Source of the DNA: Aquisalinus sp.
GTDB taxonomy: Bacteria; Pseudomonadota; Alphaproteobacteria; Caulobacterales; Parvularculaceae
DNA: 44,064 bases
Assembly (NCBI GenBank): GCA_022763115.1
Contig: JALEGJ010000102.1
Location: 1 to 44,064 of the forward strand
Direction of reading: 5' to 3'
Translations under genes and position numbers: made by a program
Shown here: positions 32,501 to 42,389 of the stretch, piece by piece
Position numbering within the stretch: the stretch's first letter is position 1
Layout: every line of letters begins with the position of its first letter
Notes under the pieces: model-generated
Databases searched by the model: none
What the model was told of the DNA's origin: nothing
Seen by the model: the letters and a program-made list of their open reading frames with translations, nothing else

Positions 32501-34174
32501 ATGATTTTTTCATCTCCGGATCAATGCCCCGCCTGGCGAGCCTTGTCAGATCTTGCGGCCCAGGCTTCGAGCCTGAACTTGACGCGCCTGTTCGAGGCTG
32601 ACCCGACACGGGCAGAGCGGTTTTCCCTTGAGGCAGCTGGCCTCTTTGTGGATTATTCGAAAAATCTCATTACAGACGAAATACTGGAGCAGCTTGTCGC
32701 CCTCGCCCGGGAAACCGGACTGGAAACACGTCGCGCTGCGATGTTTGCAGGTGACAGAATCAACGAAACAGAGAATCGGTCCGTCCTCCATGTTGCCTTG
32801 CGGGATTATACAGAAGACAAATATCTTGTTGATGGTGAGGATGTGATGCCTCTGGTTCAGGCTGAATTGCGCCGTATGCAGGATTTTTGTGCGCGCGTGC
32901 ATTCTGGCCGCTTTACCGGCTACACAGGCAAAGCACTTACGACCGTTGTGAATATCGGCATCGGCGGCTCGGATTTGGGCCCTGCGATGGTCACGGATGC
33001 GCTTGCCCCTTACAGCGTTGAGGGCCGAAGAACATATTTTGTCTCCAATGTTGATGGCACACATCTGAAAGAAACCCTGAAAAACATTGATCCGGAAACA
33101 ACTCTTTTTGTTATCGCCTCAAAGACCTTCACTACACAGGAAACCATGACCAATGCCACCTCTGCGCGGGACTGGTTCCTTGGCATTGGCGCGGCAACGT
33201 CTGATATTGCGAAACACTTCATCGCCCTTTCGACCAATGCGGAGGCCGTCAGCAAATTTGGTATTGATACGGCCAATATGTTCCGCTTCTGGGACTGGGT
33301 CGGCGGGCGTTATTCCCTCTGGTCAGTCATTGGTATGCCGATTGCCCTGCAAGTCGGATTTGACAATTTTGCGCGGCTGCTCGCAGGCGCCAGAGAGATG
33401 GACAGTCATTTTGAGGGCGCACCACTTTCAGCCAACCTGCCAGCGCTGCTTGCCCTGATCGGCATCTGGCACAGGAATTTCCTGAACATCAGCGCTCATG
33501 CTGTTCTCCCTTATGACCAGTATCTGCATCGCCTGTCTGCCTATCTTCAGCAGGCTGACATGGAGTCAAATGGCAAGTCAGTCACCCGGGAAGGACTTTC
33601 CGTTCCCTGCGCCACGGGCCCCGTTATTTTTGGCGAGCCCGGCACGAACGGCCAGCACGCTTTTTATCAGTTGATCCATCAGGGAACGGATGTCATCTCT
33701 GCTGACTTTATTGCGCCCGCGATCAGCCATAATGAACTGGGCGACCACCACAGGAAACTGCTGGCCAATTTTCTGGCCCAACCAGAGGCCCTGATGCGCG
33801 GGAAATCTCTGGAACAGGTCGTCTCTGAATTATCCGCCAGCGGCGCAAGTGACGAAGAAATTGAACGCATTGCGCCGCACAGGAAGTTTCCGGGTAACCG
33901 CCCGTCCACATCCATCCTGATGGAAAGACTGACACCGGAGACGCTTGGTGCCTTGATTGCTCTTTATGAACACAAGATATTCTGTCAGGGACATATCTGG
34001 GGCATCAACTCCTTCGACCAGTGGGGCGTTGAACTGGGCAAGGTTCTGGCAAAGAATATTCTGCCGGAATTGAGTGATCTTGACGAAGAGAAACCTCTGG
34101 CAAGTCAGCATGACGCTTCAACTGCAACGCTAATTGACCGCATCAACCGGATGCGGAAAGATGCCATAGCCTGA
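32501..34174 (+). CDS. pgi: Glucose-6-phosphate isomerase
   Basis: Interconverts glucose-6-phosphate and fructose-6-phosphate in the cytoplasm. The 557-residue length is that of the long bacterial form. Signatures include [29 protein letters not shown] (phosphate-binding serine/threonines), the [15 protein letters not shown] signature, and [10 protein letters not shown] near the C-terminus; the catalytic base glutamate lies in [12 protein letters not shown] cyclophilin and ppk2 follow within 16 bases and with a 4-base overlap, making a likely operon. Confidence 0.96.
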   Translation: MIFSSPDQCPAWRALSDLAAQASSLNLTRLFEADPTRAERFSLEAAGLFVDYSKNLITDEILEQLVALARETGLETRRAAMFAGDRINETENRSVLHVALRDYTEDKYLVDGEDVMPLVQAELRRMQDFCARVHSGRFTGYTGKALTTVVNIGIGGSDLGPAMVTDALAPYSVEGRRTYFVSNVDGTHLKETLKNIDPETTLFVIASKTFTTQETMTNATSARDWFLGIGAATSDIAKHFIALSTNAEAVSKFGIDTANMFRFWDWVGGRYSLWSVIGMPIALQVGFDNFARLLAGAREMDSHFEGAPLSANLPALLALIGIWHRNFLNISAHAVLPYDQYLHRLSAYLQQADMESNGKSVTREGLSVPCATGPVIFGEPGTNGQHAFYQLIHQGTDVISADFIAPAISHNELGDHHRKLLANFLAQPEALMRGKSLEQVVSELSASGASDEEIERIAPHRKFPGNRPSTSILMERLTPETLGALIALYEHKIFCQGHIWGINSFDQWGVELGKVLAKNILPELSDLDEEKPLASQHDASTATLIDRINRMRKDAIA

Positions 34175-34189
34175 AGTGAGATTGTTGTT

Positions 34190-34789
34190 ATGCGTTTTTT
34201 GACCCTGTGCATGAGTTTTGTGATTTTGTTCCTGCCCGTTCAGGCAATGGCAGAAGATGAACTTGTTCATGTGAAAATGGAGACCAGCAAGGGCGACATC
34301 TACCTTGCCCTGAACAAGACGAAAGCGCCTGTTACTGTCGAAAATTTCCTGTCCTACGCGGAAAGCGGATATTATATCCGCCTTATTTTCCATCGCGTCG
34401 TGCCAGGTCGGTTGATCCAGGGCGGGGGATATAACCGATCTTTATATGAGCGGGAGAAACGGGACCCGATTATCAATGAAGCGGACAATAGCCTGAAGAA
34501 CGTGCGCGGTACGATTGCCATGGCGCGCAACACTGACCCGAATTCAGCCCAGTCGCAGTTTTTCATAAATACCAAAGACAATCCTGAACTCAACCATCAG
34601 GGATCAGAGTATGATTATCAATGGGGGTATGCTGTTTTCGGCGAAGTTGTGCGTGGCATGGATGTTGTGGATGCTATCAGCATGGTGCCGACGGAAGGGC
34701 GCGGTGACTTCGAGGCAGAAGTGCCAGTTGAGAACATTTTTATCAATATGGTTCACGTGATCGACGCAAGCGGTGTGCCCACAGAATGA
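34190..34789 (+). CDS. ppiA: Periplasmic cyclophilin-type peptidyl-prolyl isomerase
   Basis: A 199-residue cis-trans prolyl isomerase with a signal peptide ending in AMA|E, so it acts on proteins in the periplasm. The cyclophilin core is clear: [30 protein letters not shown] with the catalytic arginine in [21 protein letters not shown], and [17 protein letters not shown]. It overlaps ppk2 by 4 bases. Confidence 0.93.
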   Translation: MRFLTLCMSFVILFLPVQAMAEDELVHVKMETSKGDIYLALNKTKAPVTVENFLSYAESGYYIRLIFHRVVPGRLIQGGGYNRSLYEREKRDPIINEADNSLKNVRGTIAMARNTDPNSAQSQFFINTKDNPELNHQGSEYDYQWGYAVFGEVVRGMDVVDAISMVPTEGRGDFEAEVPVENIFINMVHVIDASGVPTE

Positions 34790-35676
34790 AGCTGGATATG
34801 ACAGAACCTGTTAAACTCACCCTGGACGGCAAGCAGCGGACCTTTGACCTTAATGATCCGAATTTACCTGACTGGATCGAAGACAACACCATGTCATCAG
34901 GGGGCTATCCCTATACCGACAAACTGGACCGCGATGATTACGAAGATCAGTTGGAAAAACTTCAGGAAGAACTGGTGAAACTCCAGTTCTGGCAACAAAA
35001 GACAGGTACACGCATCATCATGGTGTTTGAAGGTCGCGATGCTGCTGGCAAGGGCGGCACCATAAAGGCCATGACCCAGAACATGAATCCGCGCCATGCA
35101 CGTGTTGTGGCCTTGCCCAAACCGAGCGATCGTGAACGCGGCGAGTGGTATTTTCAGCGGTATGTTCGCCATTTCCCGACCAGCGGTGAGGCCGTATTGT
35201 TTGATCGTTCCTGGTATAATCGCGCGGGTGTAGAACCTGTCATGGGCTTTTGTTCTCCCGAGCAACACAAGACTTTTCTGACCGAAGTGCCTGATTTTGA
35301 AAGCATGATCGTACGTGAGGGCATTCACCTTTTCAAATTCTGGTTGAACGTCGGACGGGAAATGCAACTGAAACGGTTTCATGACCGTCGCCATGATCCC
35401 CTGAAAGTATGGAAACTGTCCCCCATTGACCTCAAGGCCCTGAAAAAATGGGATGAGTACACCAATGCCCGCGACCTGATGCTGACGCGCACGCACACAA
35501 ACCATGCGCCCTGGACCATCATACGCTCCAACGACAAGCGGCGCGCCCGGCTCAACGCGATCCGCCATGTTCTCTCCGCACTGGACTATGAAGCAAAAAA
35601 AGAGAAGAATATCGGGGAAATCGATCCGGTCGTGCTTGGTGAGGGACCGGCTTTCCTGCGAGCAGGAAGTGAGTAG
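34786..35676 (+). CDS. ppk2: Polyphosphate kinase 2
   Basis: A 296-residue PPK2-family enzyme that uses polyphosphate to phosphorylate nucleotides, or the reverse. Walker A is [15 protein letters not shown], the Walker B/lid region has [14 protein letters not shown], and [29 protein letters not shown] follows. One catalytic domain of this length points to class I (nucleoside diphosphate kinase type), inferred from family pattern. Coupling to pgi may link sugar phosphate flux to polyphosphate use, but that is only context. Confidence 0.94.
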   Translation: MKLDMTEPVKLTLDGKQRTFDLNDPNLPDWIEDNTMSSGGYPYTDKLDRDDYEDQLEKLQEELVKLQFWQQKTGTRIIMVFEGRDAAGKGGTIKAMTQNMNPRHARVVALPKPSDRERGEWYFQRYVRHFPTSGEAVLFDRSWYNRAGVEPVMGFCSPEQHKTFLTEVPDFESMIVREGIHLFKFWLNVGREMQLKRFHDRRHDPLKVWKLSPIDLKALKKWDEYTNARDLMLTRTHTNHAPWTIIRSNDKRRARLNAIRHVLSALDYEAKKEKNIGEIDPVVLGEGPAFLRAGSE

Positions 35677-35727
35677 CAACGGACAGTATCGCGTACCGGT
35701 GTGGTGCCGGAAATTTTGGGGTAAATC

Positions 35728-36180
35728 ATGACGAAATATATTCTGACAATGGCACTGGCACTGATGATTGTAGCCTGCGGCTCGTCACCTTATGGTAACT
35801 CGGATAATAGCAGTGTCTCGGCCCGGAACAACTGTTACGCTGGCGGAGCGTCTTTCTGCCTCACAACGCCCTCTCAGGTCCTGAAGCGGGATCCGATCCG
35901 CGACTCCACCTTATACCTGGTACAGACTGATAATGCCCGGTATTACATTTTCGAGGGTCGGTCAGCAAATATACCTTATGAATACAAGGAAGAGCTCAGC
36001 CCCTTGCGTGGCAGTGGTGCGCAAGCCCGGTTCAGCCAGTTTTATGAACGGCAGACATATCAGGCATTCATTCAGCGCGCTGATATCACGCCCTATCCTG
36101 AAATGCATATCTGGACTGCAGATATGTCCGGGCGGGAAGAAGACATCAATTTCATTCTCGCAAACATACGCCTGTTCTGA
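35728..36180 (+). CDS. Small lipoprotein, hypothetical
   Basis: A 150-residue protein with a lipoprotein signal and lipobox VAC, so C17 is lipidated. The mature part begins with a Ser/Asn-rich linker and has two cysteines (NNCYAGGASFC) that could form a disulfide. No family is recognised. A purine-rich GGGGTAAA lies before the ATG. Its 3' end is followed by an AT-rich dyad before the CDF exporter gene. Confidence 0.72.
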   Translation: MTKYILTMALALMIVACGSSPYGNSDNSSVSARNNCYAGGASFCLTTPSQVLKRDPIRDSTLYLVQTDNARYYIFEGRSANIPYEYKEELSPLRGSGAQARFSQFYERQTYQAFIQRADITPYPEMHIWTADMSGREEDINFILANIRLF

Positions 36181-36205
36181 AACGTTACACATTATCAGGA
36201 TTGAG

Positions 36206-36231
36206 ATTTATTCTCACTCCACAGAATAAAT
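36206..36231. promoter_or_regulatory. AT-rich 9-bp dyad upstream of the CDF exporter gene
   Basis: ATTTATTCT and AGAATAAAT with an 8-nt centre, perfect arms. It lies 37 bases before the ATG of the metal exporter gene and could be a metalloregulator operator (for example of the Fur/Irr type) or a weak hairpin ending the lipoprotein gene. Confidence 0.4.
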
Positions 36232-36268
36232 TTTGACTTGATTTCCAGAGCTGACTATTTCTGTGCAC

Positions 36269-37198
36269 ATGCATGGATCTTTCGAACATCATGAAGCGGG
36301 AAATAAATGGGCACTGGCAGCAACTGTTATGTCCATCAGCGTGGCACTCATTCTCATTGCGACCAAGCTGGTTGCCTGGCAGATGTCAGGTTCAGCGGCT
36401 GTTTTGGGGTCACTCGCAGACTCCGCATTGGACCTGATTGGCAGTGGCCTTGCCTTTATCGGCGTACGCTGGGCCTCAGAGCCCGCTGATGCCGAACACC
36501 GCTTCGGGCATCACAAGGCGGAGGCCATTACCGGGCTGGCGCAAGCAATACTTATCACTGGCTCCGCACTCTTTGTGCTGAACGAAAGTATTCAGCGACT
36601 TATTGCGCCCGAGCCACTGGCTGCGGGCAATATAGCGATTGCAGTGATGCTTCTGTCGCTGGTGCTGTCATTGGGGCTGGTCACCTTTCAGACCTTTGCC
36701 ATGCGCCAGAGCGGCTCTGTTGCTGTGGAGGGAGATCGCGCGCATTATGTGGGCGACCTCGTGGCCAATGCGGGTGCCTTGCTGGCAATCTTTCTCTCCT
36801 TGCAGACAGGTCTATTACGGGCAGATGCGGTTGCCGGCATTCTGGCGGCAGTTTTTCTGGCCTGGTCGGCTATCTCCATCACCCGCAAGGTATTGCCGCA
36901 ACTGATGGACGAGGAGCTCTCGACACGAGACAGGGAGCAGATCGGAAAGATCGTTATGGCTGTGCCTGGTGTGCTCGGCTTTCACCATTTACGCACACGG
37001 CGGGCTGGCCGCAGGGTTTACATTCAACTTCATCTTGAATTGAGACCGGATATTCAGCTGCGCCGTGCCCATATGATCTCGGAAAGTGTCGAAGCTGAAC
37101 TCCTTACTGTCTTTCCGGGCGCTGACATTCTGTTACATCAAGACCCGTATGGCGAGGCAGATCATCATGACGGGCCAGAAATTACCGAGGGCGGATAA
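36269..37198 (+). CDS. Cation diffusion facilitator metal exporter (FieF-like)
   Basis: An inner-membrane metal/proton antiporter of about 309 residues. The six-helix core has the metal site pattern SLADSALDLIGSG in helix 2 and HYVGDLVANAGALLAIF in helix 5, a FGHHKAEAITGLAQ signature between helices 2 and 3, and a cytoplasmic C-terminal domain with HHLRTRRAGRRVYIQLHLEL. The D-x3-D and H-x3-D pattern fits Zn/Fe exporters of the FieF type; the ion is not determined. The N-terminal HMHGSFEHH and C-terminal DHHD are histidine-rich. Starts at ATG 36269 or GTG 36263 are both possible; the ribosome site is weak. Confidence 0.9.
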   Translation: MHGSFEHHEAGNKWALAATVMSISVALILIATKLVAWQMSGSAAVLGSLADSALDLIGSGLAFIGVRWASEPADAEHRFGHHKAEAITGLAQAILITGSALFVLNESIQRLIAPEPLAAGNIAIAVMLLSLVLSLGLVTFQTFAMRQSGSVAVEGDRAHYVGDLVANAGALLAIFLSLQTGLLRADAVAGILAAVFLAWSAISITRKVLPQLMDEELSTRDREQIGKIVMAVPGVLGFHHLRTRRAGRRVYIQLHLELRPDIQLRRAHMISESVEAELLTVFPGADILLHQDPYGEADHHDGPEITEGG

Positions 37199-37212
37199 TA
37201 CCCGGCTGCACT

Positions 37213-37848
37213 TTATTCACTGCTATAAGCGCTGCCCCAGACTTCGCGCAGGCGCTCTTCACGCCCGCAGCGGGAAACCGTGAAATTATATTTGAGGCTA
37301 TATTTTTTATAGTAGTCCTGATGATGCGCGACGGCAGGATAGAAAGTTTGCAACGGCTCAACGCGTGTGACCACTTCTGCCCCGAGTTCTTCGGACGCAG
37401 TATCAATAGCGGCTTGCGCCTCTGCTTGCTCACCTTCACCAGTAAAATAAATGGCTCCCAGATAAGAATTGCCACTGTCACAAAATTGACCTTCGGCATT
37501 CAGCGGATCGATATGCCTCAAGTGATAATCTGCCAACTGACGGTACGAGACTACAGCAGGGTCATACCAGACCTGTGCAACCTCACGATAGCCAGCTGAT
37601 TTCCATTGCTCATGCTTCTGATGTGTGCCGGTGCCGCCAACATAACCGGTGATTGCTTCGGTTACGCCCTCCACTTTTTCAAAGTGCTTGTCCACGCACC
37701 AGAAGCATCCGCCCGCAAAGACAGCGCTGTTGAGACCCTCCGTAGAGAAATCTTCCGTCGTTTCCTGACCATCGGAGATACCGATGCAGCCGGACAATGC
37801 CACGGCACTGCCTGAAAACAGCAAAAGTAAAGCGCGTTTCGTCAACAT
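37213..37848 (-). CDS. msrA: Methionine sulfoxide reductase A, lipoprotein form
   Basis: Reduces methionine-S-sulfoxide. The 211-residue protein has a lipobox LSGC (C21), so it is attached in the envelope, followed by the MsrA core with active C48 in AGGCFWC, the TGYVGG motif and recycling cysteines at the C-terminal side (VSRCG). It lies 24 bases after a second msrA gene on the same strand. Envelope MsrA enzymes repair periplasmic proteins after hypochlorite or peroxide stress and need an electron source; the DsbD-like reductase in this window is a candidate. Confidence 0.93.
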   Translation of the reverse strand: MLTKRALLLLFSGSAVALSGCIGISDGQETTEDFSTEGLNSAVFAGGCFWCVDKHFEKVEGVTEAITGYVGGTGTHQKHEQWKSAGYREVAQVWYDPAVVSYRQLADYHLRHIDPLNAEGQFCDSGNSYLGAIYFTGEGEQAEAQAAIDTASEELGAEVVTRVEPLQTFYPAVAHHQDYYKKYSLKYNFTVSRCGREERLREVWGSAYSSE

Positions 37849-37872
37849 TATATGCTTCTCTCTGCCAAGCGG

Positions 37873-38541
37873 TTATTTGCCCCAGACGCGGTTCACGCGC
37901 GCATCGCGACCACAACCGAGACGATAGGTGCTGTAGCGCACCGGGTTCTTCTTGTAGAAATCCTGATGGTAGTCAGCGACCTGCCAGAAAGGGACAACAT
38001 CGTAAATCGGTGTCACAACGCTCTCGCCAAGCTCGCTTTCTGCCTGCGTCTTAGCAGCCTCGGCTATAGCGCGTTCTTCCGCGTTACTAACCCAGATACC
38101 GGTCTTGTATTCATGGCCGCGATCACAGAACTGGCCACCATCATCAAGCGGATCAATGTGACGGAAGAAATAGTCCACCAGTTCGCGATAGCTGATGATA
38201 GCCGGGTCATAGGGGACTTGGACCGCTTCCTGATGAAGGCTGCCGGGAGCCAAGCGGCCATAAACCGGATTTTCCTCAGCACCACCCATAAAGCCGGAAA
38301 TCACATCCCCGACGCCATCCAGCTTTTCAAAATCCTTCTCGACACACCAGAAACAGCCGCCAGCAAAATAAGCCAAAGCGCCGTCTGCCGGGGCCAGCGC
38401 TTCTGACTGTGTTTCGGGTGCAGGTATTTCTTCGGCTTTCGCGTGCACGCCCGCTGACTTCATCCAGAAAAACAGCGCGAAGTAGCCAACCAGAATGGCC
38501 AGAGTAACAATAGTCCAGAATATTTTGCGTTGACGGGTCAT
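37873..38541 (-). CDS. msrA: Methionine sulfoxide reductase A, membrane-anchored form
   Basis: A second MsrA, 222 residues, with an uncleaved-looking membrane helix at about 8-27 and a linker, then the MsrA core with active C63 in AGGCFWC, ISGFMGG, FFRHIDPLDDGGQFCDRG, and LGCGRDARVNRVWG at the end. The catalytic domain should face the periplasm. AGGAG precedes the ATG. It is the first gene of a two-gene unit with the lipoprotein form; the two cores are similar enough to suggest an old duplication with different anchors. Confidence 0.93.
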   Translation of the reverse strand: MTRQRKIFWTIVTLAILVGYFALFFWMKSAGVHAKAEEIPAPETQSEALAPADGALAYFAGGCFWCVEKDFEKLDGVGDVISGFMGGAEENPVYGRLAPGSLHQEAVQVPYDPAIISYRELVDYFFRHIDPLDDGGQFCDRGHEYKTGIWVSNAEERAIAEAAKTQAESELGESVVTPIYDVVPFWQVADYHQDFYKKNPVRYSTYRLGCGRDARVNRVWGK

Positions 38542-38640
38542 GTTTGATCTCCTGACACTTCATGTAGCGCCATGGCGATTATATGCCAACTCACAAGGCG
38601 GTCATCATGCTGTGATGCAGCGGCAAGAATTCGTACGCTC

Positions 38641-39111
38641 TCACAACCTCTTTTCCATTGTGTAATTATGGATTTTTATGCCGGAGAGGTCGAAGTCGCG
38701 GCGATGCAACTCGGTGAACCCCTGTTTCAGGAAAAACCGCCGCGCGCCTTCGCTGGCCTCTGTGTAAAGCCGGGTGAGCCCGGTCTGCCGCGCGGCCTGC
38801 TCCAGCGTTTTGTAGAGCGCCACGGCAACACCTGTGCCTGCGACATCCGGCGTGACATAAAGCAGATCAATATGGCCATCTGGCTCTAGGTCAATGAAAC
38901 CGACAGGCTTGCCTGACTCTGCCACAAATACCTTCCGGCCATCGGTTAAGCGTGCCTGCAACACAGAAGCGTCCGGCACACGGCTTGCCCAGACAGCCAC
39001 CTGTGCCGCTGAATAATCCCGAGGCCCCAGTTCTTCAATGGAGCAGCGGAACACCTCTGCCAATGCCTCTGTATCCTCCGGCATGAAAGGGCGAATAGTG
39101 TAGTCGGTCAC
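38641..39111 (-). CDS. GNAT family N-acetyltransferase
   Basis: A 156-residue cytoplasmic acetyltransferase. The acetyl-CoA region is LLYVTPDVAGTGVAVALYKTLEQAARQTG, where the usual GxGxG loop is a shortened AGTGVA, and FFLKQGFTELHRRDF forms the C-terminal motif. The substrate is unknown. The start is GTG at 39111 with AAGGAG five bases upstream. It lies 13 bases after the large hydrolase gene on the same strand, so the two are likely co-transcribed. Confidence 0.9.
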   Translation of the reverse strand: MTDYTIRPFMPEDTEALAEVFRCSIEELGPRDYSAAQVAVWASRVPDASVLQARLTDGRKVFVAESGKPVGFIDLEPDGHIDLLYVTPDVAGTGVAVALYKTLEQAARQTGLTRLYTEASEGARRFFLKQGFTELHRRDFDLSGIKIHNYTMEKRL

Positions 39112-39124
39112 ATATGCTCCTTAA

Positions 39125-41458
39125 TCAGAGCATGTACCGATAGGTCATCGCCTGTTTGTCCGCCTTGAATGTATCTGTTGGGGTCAGGCCAAAACGCTCG
39201 ATCATCAGGGCAGCCATGAAATTGATGAACAATGGCGAATGGAAATAGGCATTATGGATCAACTCGCTCTTGTCGAACTTCATGGCCATAATCATGGGGT
39301 CTGCTCCGGCCTCACCCATCTCGCCATCTTCCAGCAGCATACGCAAGCGCTGGATGGCAGCGGGCGCGTCTCTGGTGGAATTATCAATCATTTCCTGCTG
39401 AACACTTTCCGGCAGATTGCCAACAGTCGTATCAGCGAAGTCGAGCCCCGGCATCACGTCACGGATCTTTTCTCCGTAGCCATCATTACCATAGGCTGTG
39501 CCGCGAATGGTATCGGTCAGATAATTGGAAAGGGCCGGTCGCAAGATCATCGTGAGAAAAATGGAAGCGGCACCAACCAGAAAGATGATGCTGAAGAAAG
39601 CCACATAGGCACGGGTCACTTCATCCGTGATGCCGGTCATCTCTGTAAACCAGTCTTCAATGTCTTCTGCCAGCGCGTCACCATTATAGAGCAGGCTGCG
39701 CTGCCATGGGTCAGGTTCTGCATAAAAAAGTCGGCATACGAAGGGGGCCAGCGTTCCTTCATAATCATCGCAGCGGCGCTCAAACACCGTGGCTGTTCGT
39801 TTCGATGTCAGGAATGCCGTATCCTTGGGTAACACCCAGCCTTCCATACCATAATCGAAGCGCAGCAATGGCTCCATTTCACTGGCAGGCAGAATGGCGA
39901 GTAACACAGGCAGCGCGCTCGTCTCCTCATTGTTTTCTTCCCCGAGTGAGGCAAAGAAGATGAATTCGATATTGTCCGGGATGAAGTCGCCACCAAGAAT
40001 GGACGCAAGATCGGCTGTCAGGGCGATGCGCGTGGCAATGAGATCAGCCAGCGCCGCTTCATCCTGCGCGCGTACCAGAACGTAGCCCTTGTCTTCCGGC
40101 AGGTCAGCAATGATGTCTTGCATCCACGGCACATCATTATTTTCAAGCACGGCTGCGATAGGCTCGCTTTCCCACAACTCCGCGAAGGGGATAGCGCGCA
40201 AATCATTGCGCGTATGCAGAATTTTGGGCGCAAAATAATCATAAATCCGTTTTCTGCGCTCAGCGTCTTCAACTTTCAGCTGGATCACCTGATCGGTTGC
40301 CACAACATAATTCTGTTGGCTGACAATGCCGCCATCACCCGAGCGCCAGTAATGAGAGTCTGTCGCGACCGCCTGCAGAATAAAGGCGAGGTAAATGATG
40401 CCAACAAGAAGGAACGAGACAAAAGAAAACACACCAACAAATATCGTCTGGCTGTCAACAAGGTTCGGCTCAAACAGGGCGCCCTTGCGCAATACACGGA
40501 TTGCCTCATCCTGACGGTGGCTGGCTGAAAACTGCTTGTCGCCAAATACGGCTGCAAGATCGTTATTTTTAAGATACTTCTGACGGACCGCGTTAGGCCG
40601 GCCATAGAGGCGCAGAATGATAAACACCGCAATGGCCGACCAGAAATTCATGGACGTGTACTCCGTCCAGCCAAAGGTCACGAGTGAGCTCAAGCCTTCC
40701 ATCAGATAGGTAACGAGGGTGATCGGGTTGCCCTCATCATCAAGGGGAATGCCGTTCTGATCGCCATTCTGGATGGCAATAAGGTCATCGACGGGGAACG
40801 CCCCGACAAGCGCCAGAATCATCAGGCTGACGGCCACCAGCAGCATCAGGCGACCGACAATGTTGAACCGCGTGAACGGGTTGGCATTGCTCTTGAAGCG
40901 GATCATTGGCGTGCCGATGGTGGCAAAGCCTCGGATCATGTCAGCTGCCCGGGCCTGCTTTTCCATATAAAGCCGGGCCAGGGCGTGGATACCGATACTG
41001 CCGCCATGACTGTGCCCAACGACGACAGGCGCCACAGGCTGTTCCTTGATGAGCGCCGCCAGTTCCTTACCGGCCTTGCGTCGGTCAAGTTCGGAGTTAC
41101 AGCCCGTCCAGTGGAACGGCAGGATATTCAGCGGCTCCTTGATATGCGCTTGCAGCGCGGCGAGAAACTCCGAGCCTTGTTGCCACCATTTCTCACCACT
41201 ATCCGCCTCATCGTCCGCAAAGGTGCCATGCACGGTAATGAGGGTGACGCTGCCATCCGGGTTGGTGACAGGCCTGGCCGCAGCCGCGCCCGCATCGACA
41301 CGCTCAGGCCGGTGCAGGAGAGGCCCCTCATAATCGCGGCGCGCCCCGAACGAACCCGGCAAGGCGCGGCGCAAGCGGCCCCATGGCACAAGCATGACCA
41401 GCACCAGAACAAGCGCCAGCGCCAAGGCGCCACCAACAACAAGCTGCAAAACTTCCAT
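39125..41458 (-). CDS. Large membrane protein with N-terminal alpha/beta-hydrolase domain
   Basis: A 777-residue protein that I cannot assign to a named family. After one N-terminal membrane helix (about 4-26) comes an alpha/beta-hydrolase-like domain with an oxyanion HGTF at 77-80 and nucleophile S150 in VVGHSHGGS. Four more hydrophobic segments follow in the middle and at about residues 640-665. A long soluble part between them is acidic and unrecognised. The catalytic parts look cytoplasmic or periplasmic depending on topology, which I cannot settle. A lipase or thioesterase role is possible. The ATG at 41458 is preferred because the hydrophobic helix follows directly. Confidence 0.7.
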   Translation of the reverse strand: MEVLQLVVGGALALALVLVLVMLVPWGRLRRALPGSFGARRDYEGPLLHRPERVDAGAAAARPVTNPDGSVTLITVHGTFADDEADSGEKWWQQGSEFLAALQAHIKEPLNILPFHWTGCNSELDRRKAGKELAALIKEQPVAPVVVGHSHGGSIGIHALARLYMEKQARAADMIRGFATIGTPMIRFKSNANPFTRFNIVGRLMLLVAVSLMILALVGAFPVDDLIAIQNGDQNGIPLDDEGNPITLVTYLMEGLSSLVTFGWTEYTSMNFWSAIAVFIILRLYGRPNAVRQKYLKNNDLAAVFGDKQFSASHRQDEAIRVLRKGALFEPNLVDSQTIFVGVFSFVSFLLVGIIYLAFILQAVATDSHYWRSGDGGIVSQQNYVVATDQVIQLKVEDAERRKRIYDYFAPKILHTRNDLRAIPFAELWESEPIAAVLENNDVPWMQDIIADLPEDKGYVLVRAQDEAALADLIATRIALTADLASILGGDFIPDNIEFIFFASLGEENNEETSALPVLLAILPASEMEPLLRFDYGMEGWVLPKDTAFLTSKRTATVFERRCDDYEGTLAPFVCRLFYAEPDPWQRSLLYNGDALAEDIEDWFTEMTGITDEVTRAYVAFFSIIFLVGAASIFLTMILRPALSNYLTDTIRGTAYGNDGYGEKIRDVMPGLDFADTTVGNLPESVQQEMIDNSTRDAPAAIQRLRMLLEDGEMGEAGADPMIMAMKFDKSELIHNAYFHSPLFINFMAALMIERFGLTPTDTFKADKQAMTYRYML

Positions 41459-41526
41459 ACCCCAAACACCCCTTCTCACGCAGTCTAGCACGAGAAGGAC
41501 AGGCAGCAACCTGTTTCAGGTAAACG

Positions 41527-41557
41527 AAAAAGGCCCTCGCAGTAACGCGAAGGCCTT
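41527..41557 (-). terminator. Rho-independent terminator of rpsD
   Basis: On the minus strand AAGGCCTTCGCG pairs with CGCGAGGGCCTT-like sequence (AAGGCC/GGCCTT and TCGC/GCGA stems with one mismatch) and is followed by TTTTTCG. It lies about 30 bases past the rpsD stop. Confidence 0.85.
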
Positions 41558-41588
41558 GCTGTAAAATCTGTATTTGAAGACGTCGTCC

Positions 41589-42206
41589 TTAGGACGAGTA
41601 GAATTCCACCACCAGGTTTGGCTCCATGGTGCCAGCATACGGCACTTCAGCGAATTCCGGCACGCGGATGAGGGAGGCCGTCATTTTCTTCGGGTCCACG
41701 TCGACATATTCCGGAATGTCGCGCTCGGCTGATTGCAGCGCTTCCAGCACCAGTGCCATGTTCTTGGACTTCTCGCGGATTTCGACCACATCGCCGACTT
41801 TCAGGCGGTAGGACGGGATGTTCGTGCGCACACCATTGACCATGACATGGCCGTGGTTGACAAACTGGCGGGCCGCAAAAACGGTTGGCACGAATTTCGC
41901 GCGATAGACAAGCGCATCGAGGCGCGATTCCAGCAGGCCGATCAGGTTTTCAGCCGTGTTGCCTTTCAGGCGGGCAGCTTCTTTATAAATCTTGCCGAAC
42001 TGCTTCTCGTTGATATTGCCGTAATAGCCTTTGAGCTTCTGCTTGGCCATGAGCTGCAGACCGAAGTCAGACAGTTTGCCGGCGCGGCGCTGGCCATGCA
42101 TGCCAGGCTTATAGTCACGCTTGTTGACAGGAGATTTGGGGCGACCCCAGATATTTTCACCGACGCGGCGGTCGATCTTGTATTTCGCATTGACGCGATT
42201 GGACAT
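41589..42206 (-). CDS. rpsD: 30S ribosomal protein S4
   Basis: A primary 16S rRNA-binding protein that starts assembly of the 30S body. The 205-residue product has the alphaproteobacterial S4 N-terminus ([38 protein letters not shown]), which lacks the zinc-binding Cys group, and the S4 RNA-binding domain ([33 protein letters not shown]). The start at 42206 has GAGGA four bases upstream; the longer frame is not supported. It is a single-gene unit here, away from the alpha operon, as usual in alphaproteobacteria. Confidence 0.97.
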   Translation of the reverse strand: MSNRVNAKYKIDRRVGENIWGRPKSPVNKRDYKPGMHGQRRAGKLSDFGLQLMAKQKLKGYYGNINEKQFGKIYKEAARLKGNTAENLIGLLESRLDALVYRAKFVPTVFAARQFVNHGHVMVNGVRTNIPSYRLKVGDVVEIREKSKNMALVLEALQSAERDIPEYVDVDPKKMTASLIRVPEFAEVPYAGTMEPNLVVEFYSS

Positions 42207-42389
42207 CTGATCCTCATATACGATGTGGCCCGGCGCCCCGGCCCTTCCGGCGCGCATTTTTCAACGGCGGTTCACACATCACCCGTCTGAAGGGGCGGGC
42301 GATACAGGATGGATGCGGCCCTGTCAACGGTTTGCAGGGCCGGATAGCCCGTCTGCGATATGCTTGCGAGGCCTTGGAGGTGAACAGTT

